Positions 1 through 8,691 of a stretch of 64,000 nt of DNA are shown one piece after another. The translations under genes and the position numbers were made by a program. This DNA comes from Actinomadura latina NBRC 106108 (GTDB taxonomy: Bacteria; Actinomycetota; Actinomycetes; Streptosporangiales; Streptosporangiaceae). Under the pieces are notes generated by a model that saw only the letters and a program-made list of their open reading frames with translations, ran no database searches and was not told where the DNA came from. Positions within the stretch are counted from its first letter, which is position 1; the number at the start of each line of letters is the position of its first letter. The DNA is taken from assembly GCF_001552195.1 (NCBI RefSeq), contig NZ_BCQS01000005.1, forward strand, positions 62,001 to 126,000. Reading direction: 5' to 3'.

Positions 1-1
1 C

Positions 2-766
2 ATCGCCCCTGTTCCTGCCGACGGCCTCGCAGCGCCGTCCCACACCGATCCGGAACACGAACTCATGCGTCCGGAGTCAGACCAGTTGGCACCCGCATCC
101 GACGACCGATCCGACACCGCCGGTCCGCATTCGGTGGGCGAACCAGCGTTGCGCCTGCCTGGCAACCACTCCGGCACCGGCACCCCGGGTCCGAGGGTGG
201 GCGCGCACCTGCAGCCAGGGCCCGCCGTGGCACTGTGGCCTCACGGGATGGTGGTCGCGACCGAGGTCCGGGTCAGCGGGTACCTGGCCGGCGCCGGTGG
301 AGGGACGGGTGCCGATGCGTTCTGGGCCGCGGATCTGGCCGGACGGCGGCTGGCGCACGTGAGCGCCCGCGTCCCCTCCCGGGATTTGGCGGCCGCCGTA
401 CCGCGCACCGTGCGACGCATCCACCGGGAACTCGCCCGTGCCCGCGAAGCCGCCTGCCGGGGCGATGCCCAGACTCACGGTCGCCCCGCTTACCGTCCGC
501 CCGCCGCAATGCGCCGGGAAATCGAAGAGCGGCACCCCACCTGCGTGTTCCCGACCTGCAATCAGCCCTCGCACCGGTGCGACCTCGACCATACGGTGCC
601 CTGGCGGCCCGGCATTACCTGCCGCTGCAACCTCGCCCCGCTCTGCAGACGCCACCACCGGCTCAAACAAAGCCCAGGCTGGACACTCCACCAGATCTGG
701 CCCGGCTTCCTCATCTGGACCACCCCATCAGGCGCCTGGTACATCGTCCAACCAGACGAGAAGTAG
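2..766 (+). CDS. DUF222/HNH endonuclease family protein, C-terminal part (5' end outside window)
   Basis: The reading frame is open to the first base of the window, so the N-terminus, where the DUF222 (13E12 repeat) region normally sits, is missing. About 254 residues are visible. The C-terminal third holds an HNH nuclease motif: a CVFPTC zinc-type pair, then DLDHTVPW, then NLAPLCRRHH and a following Lys. The His-Asn-His residues and the paired cysteines are all present, so the nuclease fold looks intact. Such proteins are abundant, multicopy and often mobile in actinobacteria, and their biological role is mostly unknown. No partner gene is visible beside it. The family call is firm from the motif; the activity is inferred. 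Confidence 0.85.
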   Translation: MAPVPADGLAAPSHTDPEHELMRPESDQLAPASDDRSDTAGPHSVGEPALRLPGNHSGTGTPGPRVGAHLQPGPAVALWPHGMVVATEVRVSGYLAGAGGGTGADAFWAADLAGRRLAHVSARVPSRDLAAAVPRTVRRIHRELARAREAACRGDAQTHGRPAYRPPAAMRREIEERHPTCVFPTCNQPSHRCDLDHTVPWRPGITCRCNLAPLCRRHHRLKQSPGWTLHQIWPGFLIWTTPSGAWYIVQPDEK

Positions 767-949
767 CGCATCGGCGGGTGCGGGCCTTGGCACTCGCGGA
801 GCCGGAATGCCGTTCGCACGGCCTTGGGCGCGACGATTTCCAGCGCGGACGGGTGTCCGTCGGAGGCCGCTGCGTGCTCCTGCTGAAGTCGTGGCCCGCT
901 TTGTCAGACCCTGGATGTAGCGTTCTTGAGCGAGCAGCGAGGAGGCGTT

Positions 950-1963
950 ATGGGCGTCGAGGAGAACGGGTGGGGCGGGGGAATGTGGGCGGCTGCCGAC
1001 CTGGTCACTCCGATGGCCATTCGGGTGGCGGCGACGTTGCGGCTCGCCGATCACATCGCGGGCGGCACGCGGACGGACGCGGCGCTCGCCGCGGCGGTGG
1101 GCGCCGAACCCGACGCGCTGAGGCGGCTGCTCGGACACCTGGTCACGGCCGGGATCCTCTCCCGTGTGGAAGATGGCGGCTATGGCCTGACGAGTCTGGG
1201 TGAGCAGCTTCGGGACGACGATCCAGGGAGTATGCGGGCCTGGCTCGATCTGGAGGGGGCCATCGGGCACGCCGATCTGTGCTTCGTCGACCTGCTGCAC
1301 ACCGTTCGTACTGGTGAACCGGCGTTCCCACGTCGTTTCGGCCGGACGTTCTGGGACGACCTGTCCGCCGACTCCGGTCGCGCGGCGTCGTTCGACGCGC
1401 TGATGGGAGGCCGGCTGGTGCAGGAGGCGCCCGCCCTGGCCGCCGCCTACCCCTGGGGCGACCTCGGGCGCGTGATCGATGTGGGCGGCGGCAACGGCAG
1501 CCTGCTGATCACCATTCTGCGGGCCCATGAGGAGCTGCGCGGGACGGTCGTCGACCTGGCCGGGCCGGTCGCGCGTGCGGAAGAGGCCATCGCCGAGGCG
1601 GGCCTGGGCGATCGTGCCGATGCCCGGGCCGGCAGCTTCTTCGACGCCCTTCCCGCCGGGGCGGGCGGGTACCTGCTGTCGGGCGTCCTCCACGACTGGG
1701 ACGACGAGCATGCCGCCCGCATCCTGCAACGGTGCGCCGAGGCGGGGGGCGGGACGGGAAAGGTCCTCGTCGTCGAGCACGTGGCCAACGTCCAGGGCGC
1801 CGAACGGGACACCGAAGGCGACCTGCGCATGCTCTGCTACGTCCGCGGCCGAGAGCGCACCCTCGACGAGTTGGGCGAGCTGGCCGAGCCGGCCGGGCTG
1901 CGGGTCGGCTCGGTCACGCCGGGAGAGCTGCACTCGATCGTCGAACTGTGCCCGTCCCGCTGA
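950..1963 (+). CDS. SAM-dependent O-methyltransferase (Methyltransf_2 family)
   Basis: A 337-residue protein of the plant-type/actinobacterial O-methyltransferase family. The N-terminal 90 or so residues form the winged-helix dimerisation domain. The SAM-binding glycine loop reads VIDVGGGNGS at about residue 167, and LSGVLHDWDDEHAARIL carries the catalytic-His region typical of the family. The ATG at 950 is chosen because AGGAGG lies just upstream; a TTG eight codons earlier is less likely. Members usually methylate phenolic hydroxyls in secondary metabolites, but no biosynthetic genes adjoin it, so the substrate is unknown. It is followed by a DUF2071 gene on the same strand. Confidence 0.85.
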   Translation: MGVEENGWGGGMWAAADLVTPMAIRVAATLRLADHIAGGTRTDAALAAAVGAEPDALRRLLGHLVTAGILSRVEDGGYGLTSLGEQLRDDDPGSMRAWLDLEGAIGHADLCFVDLLHTVRTGEPAFPRRFGRTFWDDLSADSGRAASFDALMGGRLVQEAPALAAAYPWGDLGRVIDVGGGNGSLLITILRAHEELRGTVVDLAGPVARAEEAIAEAGLGDRADARAGSFFDALPAGAGGYLLSGVLHDWDDEHAARILQRCAEAGGGTGKVLVVEHVANVQGAERDTEGDLRMLCYVRGRERTLDELGELAEPAGLRVGSVTPGELHSIVELCPSR

Positions 1964-2174
1964 CGCCATTCCCCGCCGGAGAAGCGTTCCAAGCGGACTG
2001 GCGGGTGCGCCGGGCGCGCCGATTCCTGCCCGGGTGACTCCGCGGCGGCCCGGTTCCCGGACCCGCGTGCACAGGTCGGCCTCGGTCGGGTCGATGGCGG
2101 CGGCGACGCGGGGAATGTGGTCGCGCGGCTGGTCGTCGCCCAGCGGCTCCAGGGCGCTGTGGGACGATGGCGAG

Positions 2175-2906
2175 GTGCCCGTTCCCGAGAGCATCACCGC
2201 AGATGCGCCAGGGTTGACCGGCCGGCCGTGGCTTACGCAGTGGTGGCTCGACCTCGCGTTCGTCCACTGGGCCGTGGAGCCGCGAGAGGTGGCGCCGCTG
2301 CTGCCGGAAGGCGTTGCCCCGGACACGCTGGACGGAGTCACCTATGTCGGGCTCGTCGCCTTCTGGATGCACCGGGTCGGCTGGTTCGGCCTCCCCGGGG
2401 TGCCGTACCTCGGGACGTTCCCGGAGACGAACGTGCGGCTGTACTCGGTGGACGAGCAGGGACGGCGCGGCGTGGTGTTCCGGTCGCTGGACGCGTCGAG
2501 ACTGCTGCCCGTGGCGATCGCGCGCGCGGGGCTCCGGATGCCGTACCAGTGGTCGCGCATGACCGTCCGGGCCCGGAAGGACGTGATCAGCTACACCAGC
2601 TCGCGACGGTGGCCTGGGCCGCGCGGCGCCCACAGCCGCATCACCGTGCGGATCGGCGAGCGGGTGGAGGAGCCCTCCGAGCTGGAGCACTTCGTGACCG
2701 CCCGCTGGGGCATGCACAGCGAGCTCCTCGGACGCGTGCGGTTCCTGCCGAACGTCCATCCGCGGTGGCCGCTGCACCGGGCGACGCTGCTGCGCTGCGA
2801 GGAGAACCTCGTGGCGGCGGCCGGCCTCCCGGGGCCGCTCGGAGAGCCGGTGAGCGTGCTCTACTCGCCGGGCGTGCCGGTGCGGTTCGGCCGTCCGGAC
2901 AGCTGA
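2175..2906 (+). CDS. DUF2071 (YqjF-like) family protein
   Basis: The protein matches the DUF2071/YqjF family throughout: an N-terminal LTQWWLDLAFVHWAVEP stretch, a central VTYVGLVAFWMHRVGWFG, then NVRLYSVDEQGRRGVVF and a C-terminal YSPGVPVRFG that is typical for the end of the family. Length from the GTG at 2175 is 243 residues, as expected. The function of the family is not established; the fold resembles an acetoacetate decarboxylase-like barrel. The start is uncertain because the frame stays open upstream into the methyltransferase gene and only a weak ribosome-binding site precedes the GTG. Confidence 0.75.
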   Translation: MPVPESITADAPGLTGRPWLTQWWLDLAFVHWAVEPREVAPLLPEGVAPDTLDGVTYVGLVAFWMHRVGWFGLPGVPYLGTFPETNVRLYSVDEQGRRGVVFRSLDASRLLPVAIARAGLRMPYQWSRMTVRARKDVISYTSSRRWPGPRGAHSRITVRIGERVEEPSELEHFVTARWGMHSELLGRVRFLPNVHPRWPLHRATLLRCEENLVAAAGLPGPLGEPVSVLYSPGVPVRFGRPDS

Positions 2907-2976
2907 TCACCCACTGGCGGGGAAGCCCATCACCGGGTTGCCGGTCAGCCGCGTCATGACCGCACTACCTACCTGA

Positions 2977-3240
2977 GCTTGCCTTGAGGGGGCCTGGATG
3001 CTTCCCGCCCTGGCCGTCCACCGGGCGAACGGGCGGGTGATCGAGATGCTCCTCGCCAACGTATCGGCGCGCGAACTGGAGGCCCGCGCTGACGCGAGGT
3101 CACTGGCCCGGACGATCCAGGCCGTGATCGCGGGCACCGGCCTGGCCTGGGCCCTCGACCGTGCGGGGACGCTGCCGGAACGGCTCCGGGACGAGATCGG
3201 CGCCGTCCTCGCGCCGAACATCCGCAGGGAGGAATCGTGA
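2977..3240 (+). pseudogene. TetR-family regulator remnant (C-terminal ligand domain only)
   Basis: About 85 residues resemble the C-terminal effector-binding domain of TetR-family repressors, as in LPALAVHRANGRVIEMLLAN and GTGLAWALDRAGTLPERLRDEIGAVLAP. The N-terminal helix-turn-helix is absent: a stop lies in frame at 2974 and nothing upstream encodes it in any frame. Its TGA overlaps the GTG of the following dehydrogenase remnant by four bases, the normal layout of a regulator with its target gene. Without a DNA-binding domain it cannot repress. The 80-codon frame from the ATG at 2998 might still be translated. Confidence 0.65.
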
Positions 3241-3694
3241 GGAAACTGACCGGTCAGGTAGCGCTGGTCGCCGGTGGCACGCGCGGGGGCGGGCGCGGCA
3301 TCGCCGTCCAGCTCGGGGCCGCCGGGGCGACCGTCTACGTCACCGGGCGCAGCAGCGGCTCGGGGCGCTCCGAGCTCGGGCGGCCCGAGACGATCGAGGA
3401 GACCGCCGAGCGGATCACGGCGGCCGGCGGCGCCGGGATCCCGGTGCGCGTCGACCACAGCCGCCCGGACGAGGTCCGCGCGCTGGCCGGGAGACCCCCG
3501 CCTACCTGGGACGCGCGGTCGCCGCCCTCGCCGCAGACCCCAACATCATGCACAAGACCGGCAGGGCACTGGCGACTTGGGGCCTGTACCAGGAGTACGG
3601 GTTCACCGACGTCGGCGGCACGCAACCGGACTTCGCCGCGCACTGGGCGGAGGCGCTGGTGGACGAGCACGGCCCGCTCGGCGATCCCCTATAG
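3237..3694 (+). pseudogene. Short-chain dehydrogenase/reductase with internal deletion and frameshift
   Basis: The first part (GTG at 3237) is a good SDR N-terminus with the Rossmann segment VALVAGGTRGGGRGIA and then VYVTGRSSGSGRSELGRPETIEETAE. At about 3490-3500 the homology jumps, in a different frame, to the C-terminal end of the same family (ETPAYLGRAVAALAADP, then YGFTDVGGTQPDFAAHW). The whole middle, including the catalytic Ser and the Tyr-x-x-x-Lys pair, is missing. An intact homologue would be close to 300 residues, so roughly 350-450 bases were lost. It is paired with the truncated TetR gene immediately upstream. Assembly error is an alternative explanation. Confidence 0.75.
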
Positions 3695-4654
3695 CCCACC
3701 GATGACGAGCCGGCCGTCCCGCGCGGCGACGCCGGTGCCGAACGCACGGCACGCCGCGGTGAGACGCCCGGTGATCCAGGCGAGGTCGGCGCCGTCCGCC
3801 AGCCGGGTATGGGCGAAGTCGAGACGGAGCGGGACCGCCTCAACGCGGGACGGACGTCCGCCGTCCAGGGTCACCAGGAACAGCAGCCCCAGGTCGTTGC
3901 GCAGCCTGCCGTCAACGGCATAGTCGTCGATGAAGTCGCCCATGTCGTACATGACCGGCCAGGCCACGCCGTGGAACACGTGTGCCGAACTCCCCGCGAT
4001 GAGCGACGCGCCCGCGTCCACGAGCGCTCCGGCCGCCCGCAGGACGTGCGCCAGCGGCTCCTCGATCATGTTCGGACCCCAGTGCGGCATGACCAGCACG
4101 GCGTCGGCCTGGTCCCGCAGCCGGCGGATCCGCCGCACCAGGCCGTCCGGGACGCCGCGCCGGAGATCGGCGTAGGCGACCCCGGGACGGCCGGGCGCGG
4201 CGGCGAAGTCGGCCGGGTGATCGGTGACGCCCACCACCGCGAGCCGCGTGCCCCGCACCTCCAGGACGGCGGGCTCGCGAGCCTCCGCGAGGTCCGCCCC
4301 GGCACCGACCGTGCGGATGCCCGCCCGCCGCAGGATGGCGACCGTGTCCAACAGCGCGTCCGGGCCGTAGTCCAAGGCGTGGTTGTTGGCGAGCGTCACG
4401 CAGTCGACGCCCAGGTCGGTGAGGGCGCCGACCGCGGCCGGAGGCGCCCGGAAATGGAACGGTTTTCCGGGCGCATCCCACGGATGTCCGCGCTCGGAGA
4501 CGCAGCATTCCAGGTTCACGAGGGCGAGGTCGGCCCCGGCGAAGACTTCGCACACGCCGTCCGAGAACAGGCCGTGCGGGCCGGACGCGGCGATCCGCTT
4601 CGCCACGCCCCGTCCGAGCATGGTGTCCCCGGCGAGCGCGACCGTGACGGCCAT
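3689..4654 (-). CDS. CapA family protein (PGA_cap metallophosphatase-like)
   Basis: A 321-residue protein with the CapA signature along its length: VTVALAGDTMLGRGV at the N-terminus, LALVNLECCVSERG, CVTLANNHALDYG, VLVMPHWGPN and GSSAHVFHGV. These carry the Asp, Asn and His residues of the calcineurin-like metal site. The family is named after the poly-gamma-glutamate capsule protein, but most actinobacterial members are uncharacterised; a role at the cell envelope is inference. No signal peptide is apparent. The second ATG (4654) is preferred because GGGGGG stands just before it; the frame begins four codons earlier. Its 3' end overlaps the last bases of the SDR remnant on the other strand. 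Confidence 0.8.
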   Translation of the reverse strand: MAVTVALAGDTMLGRGVAKRIAASGPHGLFSDGVCEVFAGADLALVNLECCVSERGHPWDAPGKPFHFRAPPAAVGALTDLGVDCVTLANNHALDYGPDALLDTVAILRRAGIRTVGAGADLAEAREPAVLEVRGTRLAVVGVTDHPADFAAAPGRPGVAYADLRRGVPDGLVRRIRRLRDQADAVLVMPHWGPNMIEEPLAHVLRAAGALVDAGASLIAGSSAHVFHGVAWPVMYDMGDFIDDYAVDGRLRNDLGLLFLVTLDGGRPSRVEAVPLRLDFAHTRLADGADLAWITGRLTAACRAFGTGVAARDGRLVIGGL

Positions 4655-4740
4655 GGGTCCCCCCATCCGACGGGACGTCCGGTTCCCAGCCTACGAGCCG
4701 CCCCGGAACCCGGCCCAGCGCAGGGCGGTGCCCTCGACCA

Positions 4741-5775
4741 CTAGGACAGCGGGCGGCCGGGCCCCTTCTTGATCTGCGCGATGAACAACTGCGCCAGCGC
4801 GTGCTGCCCGGCGATCGTCGGGTGGTAGCTGCGCGGCTCGGCTTCGAGCGCCGACAGGTTCACCGTCAGGCCGTTCATGTACGCGTTCCGGCTGCCCACC
4901 TCGTGCCCGGCGAACGCGCTGTAGGCGTCGATGAACTCGACGCTGCCGGGGGCGTGCGTCGCGGCCTTCCGCGCGTCGGCCTCGGCGGCGGACTGCCGGA
5001 TCAGCTGCCCCAGGGCGTAGGCGCGGGCGTTCAGCCAGCGCTGGTCCGGCACCGTGATGTTGTCCCCGTCGACGCCGCTGACCTCGGAGAACGCCTTCGG
5101 ATAGCCCATCACGATCACCCGCGCGTACGGCGCTCGGGCGGCGATCTTGCCGAGCAGGCCCGGGAGGTCCTGGCGCAGGTCGGACATCTTCCCGGCGATC
5201 TCCTCGCCCTGCCCGGTGCAGCCCTTGCTCCACGGCAGCCTCACGACGCATCCGGCGAGCACCTTGGAGAAGCCCACGTCGTTGCCGCCGATGCTGAGCG
5301 TGACCAGGCTGGTGTCGCGTCCGATACGGCCGATCTGCGGGGGTTCGCCGCCCCGCCCGTCGAGGACGTCGTCGGTCGTCGCGCCGGAGCAGGCCCAGAA
5401 CGAGGTGCCCTTCGCGAAACGGAAGGTCTGCGCGACATCGTGGTAGTACGCCTTGGACGTCCGATGGCAGCGGTCGAGAGGGTTGTGGTCGGCCGGCGTC
5501 GCCTCCGCGCCGACACCCGCCGAGTAGGAGTCCCCGAGCGCGACATAGGACCCGCGGGTGGCCGCTTCGAGCGGCGTGGGCGCCTTATGGGCGGCGACGG
5601 GGTCGGCGCGCTTCTCCGGGACGGGCATGCGGCAGCCGCCGCCGAAGACCTCGCAGCGTGCCGCGGGCAGCGCCACCAGCGGGACGACGGCCATCGTCAG
5701 CAGCACCACGAGGAAGACGATCGCGGCCCTCCGGTCGCCGAGCCGGTCCCGCACCCATGCCACCGGGCTGATCAT
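4741..5775 (-). CDS. Secreted or membrane-anchored SGNH/GDSL-family hydrolase
   Basis: The protein has an N-terminal hydrophobic segment at about residues 18-38 (AAIVFLVVLLTMAVVPLVAL), serving as signal peptide or anchor. The mature part is an SGNH hydrolase: block I YVALGDSYSAGVG with the nucleophile Ser, block III VTLSIGGNDVGF, and block V YHPTIAGQHALA with the catalytic His. Six or more cysteines in the mature part fit an extracytoplasmic, disulfide-bearing actinobacterial lipase/esterase. The substrate is unknown. The ATG at 5775 is chosen for its AAGGAGG ribosome-binding site; an upstream ATG six codons earlier overlaps that site. It is transcribed divergently from the DUF4126 gene. Confidence 0.85.
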   Translation of the reverse strand: MISPVAWVRDRLGDRRAAIVFLVVLLTMAVVPLVALPAARCEVFGGGCRMPVPEKRADPVAAHKAPTPLEAATRGSYVALGDSYSAGVGAEATPADHNPLDRCHRTSKAYYHDVAQTFRFAKGTSFWACSGATTDDVLDGRGGEPPQIGRIGRDTSLVTLSIGGNDVGFSKVLAGCVVRLPWSKGCTGQGEEIAGKMSDLRQDLPGLLGKIAARAPYARVIVMGYPKAFSEVSGVDGDNITVPDQRWLNARAYALGQLIRQSAAEADARKAATHAPGSVEFIDAYSAFAGHEVGSRNAYMNGLTVNLSALEAEPRSYHPTIAGQHALAQLFIAQIKKGPGRPLS

Positions 5776-5910
5776 CGTCCTCCTTCGCTCCATGGGGCAG
5801 ACGTGCGTGAGCCGTCCCGGGTTCCCGCCTTTACATTGTAGATCTCAATTGGAACGCGGGCGCGGAGCCGCGCGTCCAAAGGACCAACGATAAGTCAGCG
5901 GGAGGGACGC

Positions 5911-6504
5911 ATGCTCGCGGCACTGACCGGCCTCGGCCTCTCCGCCGCGGCGGGCCTCAACGCCTACATCCCGATGCTGGTCGTCGGCCTGCTCGCCCGG
6001 TACGGCGACCTCGTCCGGCTGCCCGCCGAGTTCGGCTGGCTCACCGACGGGCGGGTCCTCGCCGGGCTGGCCGTGCTGCTCGCCGCCGAGATCGTGCTCG
6101 ACAAGGTGCCCGTCGTGGACAGCGTCAACGACGCCGTGCAGACGTTCGTCCGGCCCGCCGCCGGAGGCGCCGTCTTCGCGGCCACCGACGCCGCCGGGCG
6201 GCTCGACTCGTCCTCGTTCATGCAGGAGCACCCGTGGATCGGCTGGGGGCTCGGCATCGTCGTGGCGCTGGCCGTCCACGCGGCGAAGGCGTCCGTGCGG
6301 CCCGTGGCGAACGCGGGGACGATGGGCGCCGGAGCGCCGGTCCTGAGCACCCTTGAGGACGCCGCGTCCCTGGTCATGAGCGTGCTGGCGATCCTGGCCC
6401 CGATCATCGGGCTCATCGTCGTCCTGCCGGCCGGGTACGCGGGCTTCCGCCTCCTGCGGCGCCGCCGGCGCCGCAGGGCCGCTAAGCGGCCGGCGCCCAC
6501 ATGA
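5911..6504 (+). CDS. DUF4126 family membrane protein
   Basis: A 197-residue integral membrane protein matching DUF4126. The N-terminal segment GLGLSAAAGLNAYIPMLVVGLLARYG is typical for the family, followed by hydrophobic stretches at about residues 50-65, 110-125 and 150-180. An Arg-rich tail ([14 protein letters not shown]) should stay on the cytoplasmic side. The ATG is preceded by GGGAGGG. The function of the family is unknown. The last 23 bases overlap the end of the convergent GNAT gene. Confidence 0.8.
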   Translation: MLAALTGLGLSAAAGLNAYIPMLVVGLLARYGDLVRLPAEFGWLTDGRVLAGLAVLLAAEIVLDKVPVVDSVNDAVQTFVRPAAGGAVFAATDAAGRLDSSSFMQEHPWIGWGLGIVVALAVHAAKASVRPVANAGTMGAGAPVLSTLEDAASLVMSVLAILAPIIGLIVVLPAGYAGFRLLRRRRRRRAAKRPAPT

Positions 6505-6979
6505 CGACGCGCGGCCCCAGGTCGTGCAGCCCGGCCTTGATCTCGGCGTCCCAGTAGGACCTGATGCCCGCCCCCCACCGCTCCTCGGGCAGCTCGGCGA
6601 ACCCGTGCCGGGCGTACCAGGGGGCGTTCCACGGGACGTCCCGGAACGTCAGCAGGCTGACGCCGGGCGAGCCGGCCGCCGCCGACCGCGCCTTGACCTC
6701 CTCCAGCAGCCGGACGCCGATCCCCCGCCCGGTCAGGCGGCCGAGCACCGAGATCTGCTCCAGGTGCGCGGCCCCGTCGACCTCCTCGACCGCCGCGAAC
6801 CCCACCGGCGGATCGCCGGCCACCACGATCTCGGCGCCCTTCTCGATCATCAGCTCGATCACGGCCGGACCGGGCGGGAACACGATCCCGATCTCCCTGA
6901 ACATCGGATCGCCCGAGTTCTCGATGTCCGCCAGTCCCGGCAGATCCGCGGCCCGGGCCGGCCGCACCTCGTACTCCAT
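6482..6979 (-). CDS. GNAT family N-acetyltransferase
   Basis: A 165-residue single-domain GNAT protein. It begins MEYEVRPARAADLPGLADIE, has the acetyl-CoA pyrophosphate-binding segment LGRLTGRGIGVRLLEEVKARS, and the late motif WYARHGFAEL. The start at 6979 fits the usual beginning of the family; the frame extends ten codons further to an ATG at 7009 but that stretch has no family character. The substrate cannot be read from the sequence. It sits between convergent DUF4126 and an MFS gene on its own strand. Confidence 0.8.
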   Translation of the reverse strand: MEYEVRPARAADLPGLADIENSGDPMFREIGIVFPPGPAVIELMIEKGAEIVVAGDPPVGFAAVEEVDGAAHLEQISVLGRLTGRGIGVRLLEEVKARSAAAGSPGVSLLTFRDVPWNAPWYARHGFAELPEERWGAGIRSYWDAEIKAGLHDLGPRVVMWAPAA

Positions 6980-7018
6980 CCCGCGATGGTAGGCCGCCGC
7001 AGAAGACATCGATCACGG

Positions 7019-8473
7019 TCATACCGGGGCTCCTTCCCGGGGCGGGGGCGGGCTCGTCCGGGGCAGGACGGCGAGGGCGAGGAGGGCGGCGCCGAGCAGG
7101 AGGACGGCGCCGAGGGCCAGGCCGAGCGCGTACCCGTCGCTGAGGGTCGCGGGCGTGACGGCGTGGCCGGTGCGGTCGTGGGCGACGGTGCCGAGGGCCG
7201 CCAGGCCGAGCGAGGCGCCGATCTGGCGGGAGCTGTTCAGCAGGCCCGAGGCGGTGCCGGTCTCGCGGGCCGCGACGCCGGCGGTGGCCGTGGAGACGAG
7301 CGGCCCCAGGCAGAGCCCGAAGCCGACGCTGGCGACGATCGACGGCCCGAGGACGTCGGTGGCGAAGGCGCCGTCCGAGCTGATCAGGCCGAACCAGGCG
7401 AACCCGGCCGCGGTCAGCGCCGCGCCGGCGGCCAGCAGGGTCCGGGGCGCGAGGCGGTAGCCGAGCTTGACGGCGAGCACGGAGCCGGCGATCACGCCGA
7501 AGGCGAACGGCAGGAACATGACCCCGGTCAGCGCCGCGCCGTGGCCGAGCACCCGCTGCAGGTAGAGGGACATGAAGTAGAAGGACGAGGCCATGGCGGC
7601 GCCGACCAGCAGGTTGTAGGCGTTGGCGCCGGCGACCGAGCGGTTGGCGAACAGGCCCAGCCGGACCAGCGGATCGCGGGACGTGCCCCGCTCGACGAGG
7701 ACGAACCCGGCGAGCAGCGCGGCGGCGACCGCCAGGATCGTCACGGTGACGGGCGACGTCCACGGGTACCGGTCGGTGCGGACGACGCCGAACACCAGCA
7801 GGCTCAGGCCGCCCGTGGCGAGGACGGCGCCGAGCACGTCCGGGCGTCCGCCGCGGACCGGGCGCGGGCCGGCGGCGACGCCCCGCCAGGCCATGGCCAG
7901 CGCCGCGGCGGCCATCGGCACGTTCACGAACATCACCCAGCGCCAGCTCGCGTACTCGGTGAGCAGGCCGCCGATCAGGACCCCGAGGGCGCCGCCGGCG
8001 GCGTTCGTCGCGCTCCAGATCCCGAACGCCCGGACGCGGGCCCTGCCGGTGGGGAACGCCTCGGTCAGCAGCGCCAGCGCGGCCGGGGCCAGCGCGGCGG
8101 CCCCGACGCCCTGCGCGGCGCGCGCGGCGACCAGGTGGCCGGGCTCCTGCGCGAAGCCCCCGGCGAGGGAGGCGAGGCCGAACAGGCCGAGCCCCAGCAG
8201 CAGGACGCGCTTGCGCCCGTACCGGTCGGCGGCCTTGCCGCCCAGCAGGAGCAGCCCGCCGAAGGTGAGCGCGTAGGCGTGGATCACCCAGGCCACGCCC
8301 ACCGCGCTGAAGCCGAGGCCGGCGCCGATCTGCGGGAGCCCGACGTTCACGACCGACAGGTCCAGCGAGACCATGAACTGCACGACCGCCACCGCGGCGA
8401 GGACGAGCCCGGGGCGCGCATCGGACGCGGCGACCGGCGTCAGCGTCCCGCCGACCGATTCCCTGACCGTCAT
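7019..8473 (-). CDS. MFS transporter, DHA2 family (EmrB/QacA-like drug exporter)
   Basis: A 484-residue membrane protein with about 14 hydrophobic segments, the number expected for the DHA2 drug:H+ antiporter family. TM1 carries LDLSVVNVGLPQI, the DHA2-typical motif D1. The loop after TM2 is GGKAADRYGRKRVLLLG (motif A). TM5 holds GLLNSSRQIGASLG-like residues of the antiporter subgroup further on. The start at 8473 is used because the hydrophobic domain follows closely and GGGGGG stands upstream; the frame extends about 70 codons further without coding character. It probably exports a hydrophobic drug or metabolite. The 218-base gap to the divergent histidine kinase gene must hold both promoters. 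Confidence 0.85.
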   Translation of the reverse strand: MTVRESVGGTLTPVAASDARPGLVLAAVAVVQFMVSLDLSVVNVGLPQIGAGLGFSAVGVAWVIHAYALTFGGLLLLGGKAADRYGRKRVLLLGLGLFGLASLAGGFAQEPGHLVAARAAQGVGAAALAPAALALLTEAFPTGRARVRAFGIWSATNAAGGALGVLIGGLLTEYASWRWVMFVNVPMAAAALAMAWRGVAAGPRPVRGGRPDVLGAVLATGGLSLLVFGVVRTDRYPWTSPVTVTILAVAAALLAGFVLVERGTSRDPLVRLGLFANRSVAGANAYNLLVGAAMASSFYFMSLYLQRVLGHGAALTGVMFLPFAFGVIAGSVLAVKLGYRLAPRTLLAAGAALTAAGFAWFGLISSDGAFATDVLGPSIVASVGFGLCLGPLVSTATAGVAARETGTASGLLNSSRQIGASLGLAALGTVAHDRTGHAVTPATLSDGYALGLALGAVLLLGAALLALAVLPRTSPPPPREGAPV

Positions 8474-8691
8474 CGCGACCCCCCGGGGCTCTTGCGGAAT
8501 TCGTCCTTCACTCGGAACGTGTGCATGCCGGACATCGTGGTGTCCGGGCCGGTCACCCGTCGTCCTGCGGAGGAAGACACCTCCGCTCGGCACCCGGGAA
8601 GCAGCATTCGCCCGCCTACATCCCTGGGAGTAGTGGTCACTTGCGACGTGCGGCGGAGGACCTCGCCAGAAAAGCCCCATAACCTACCGAG

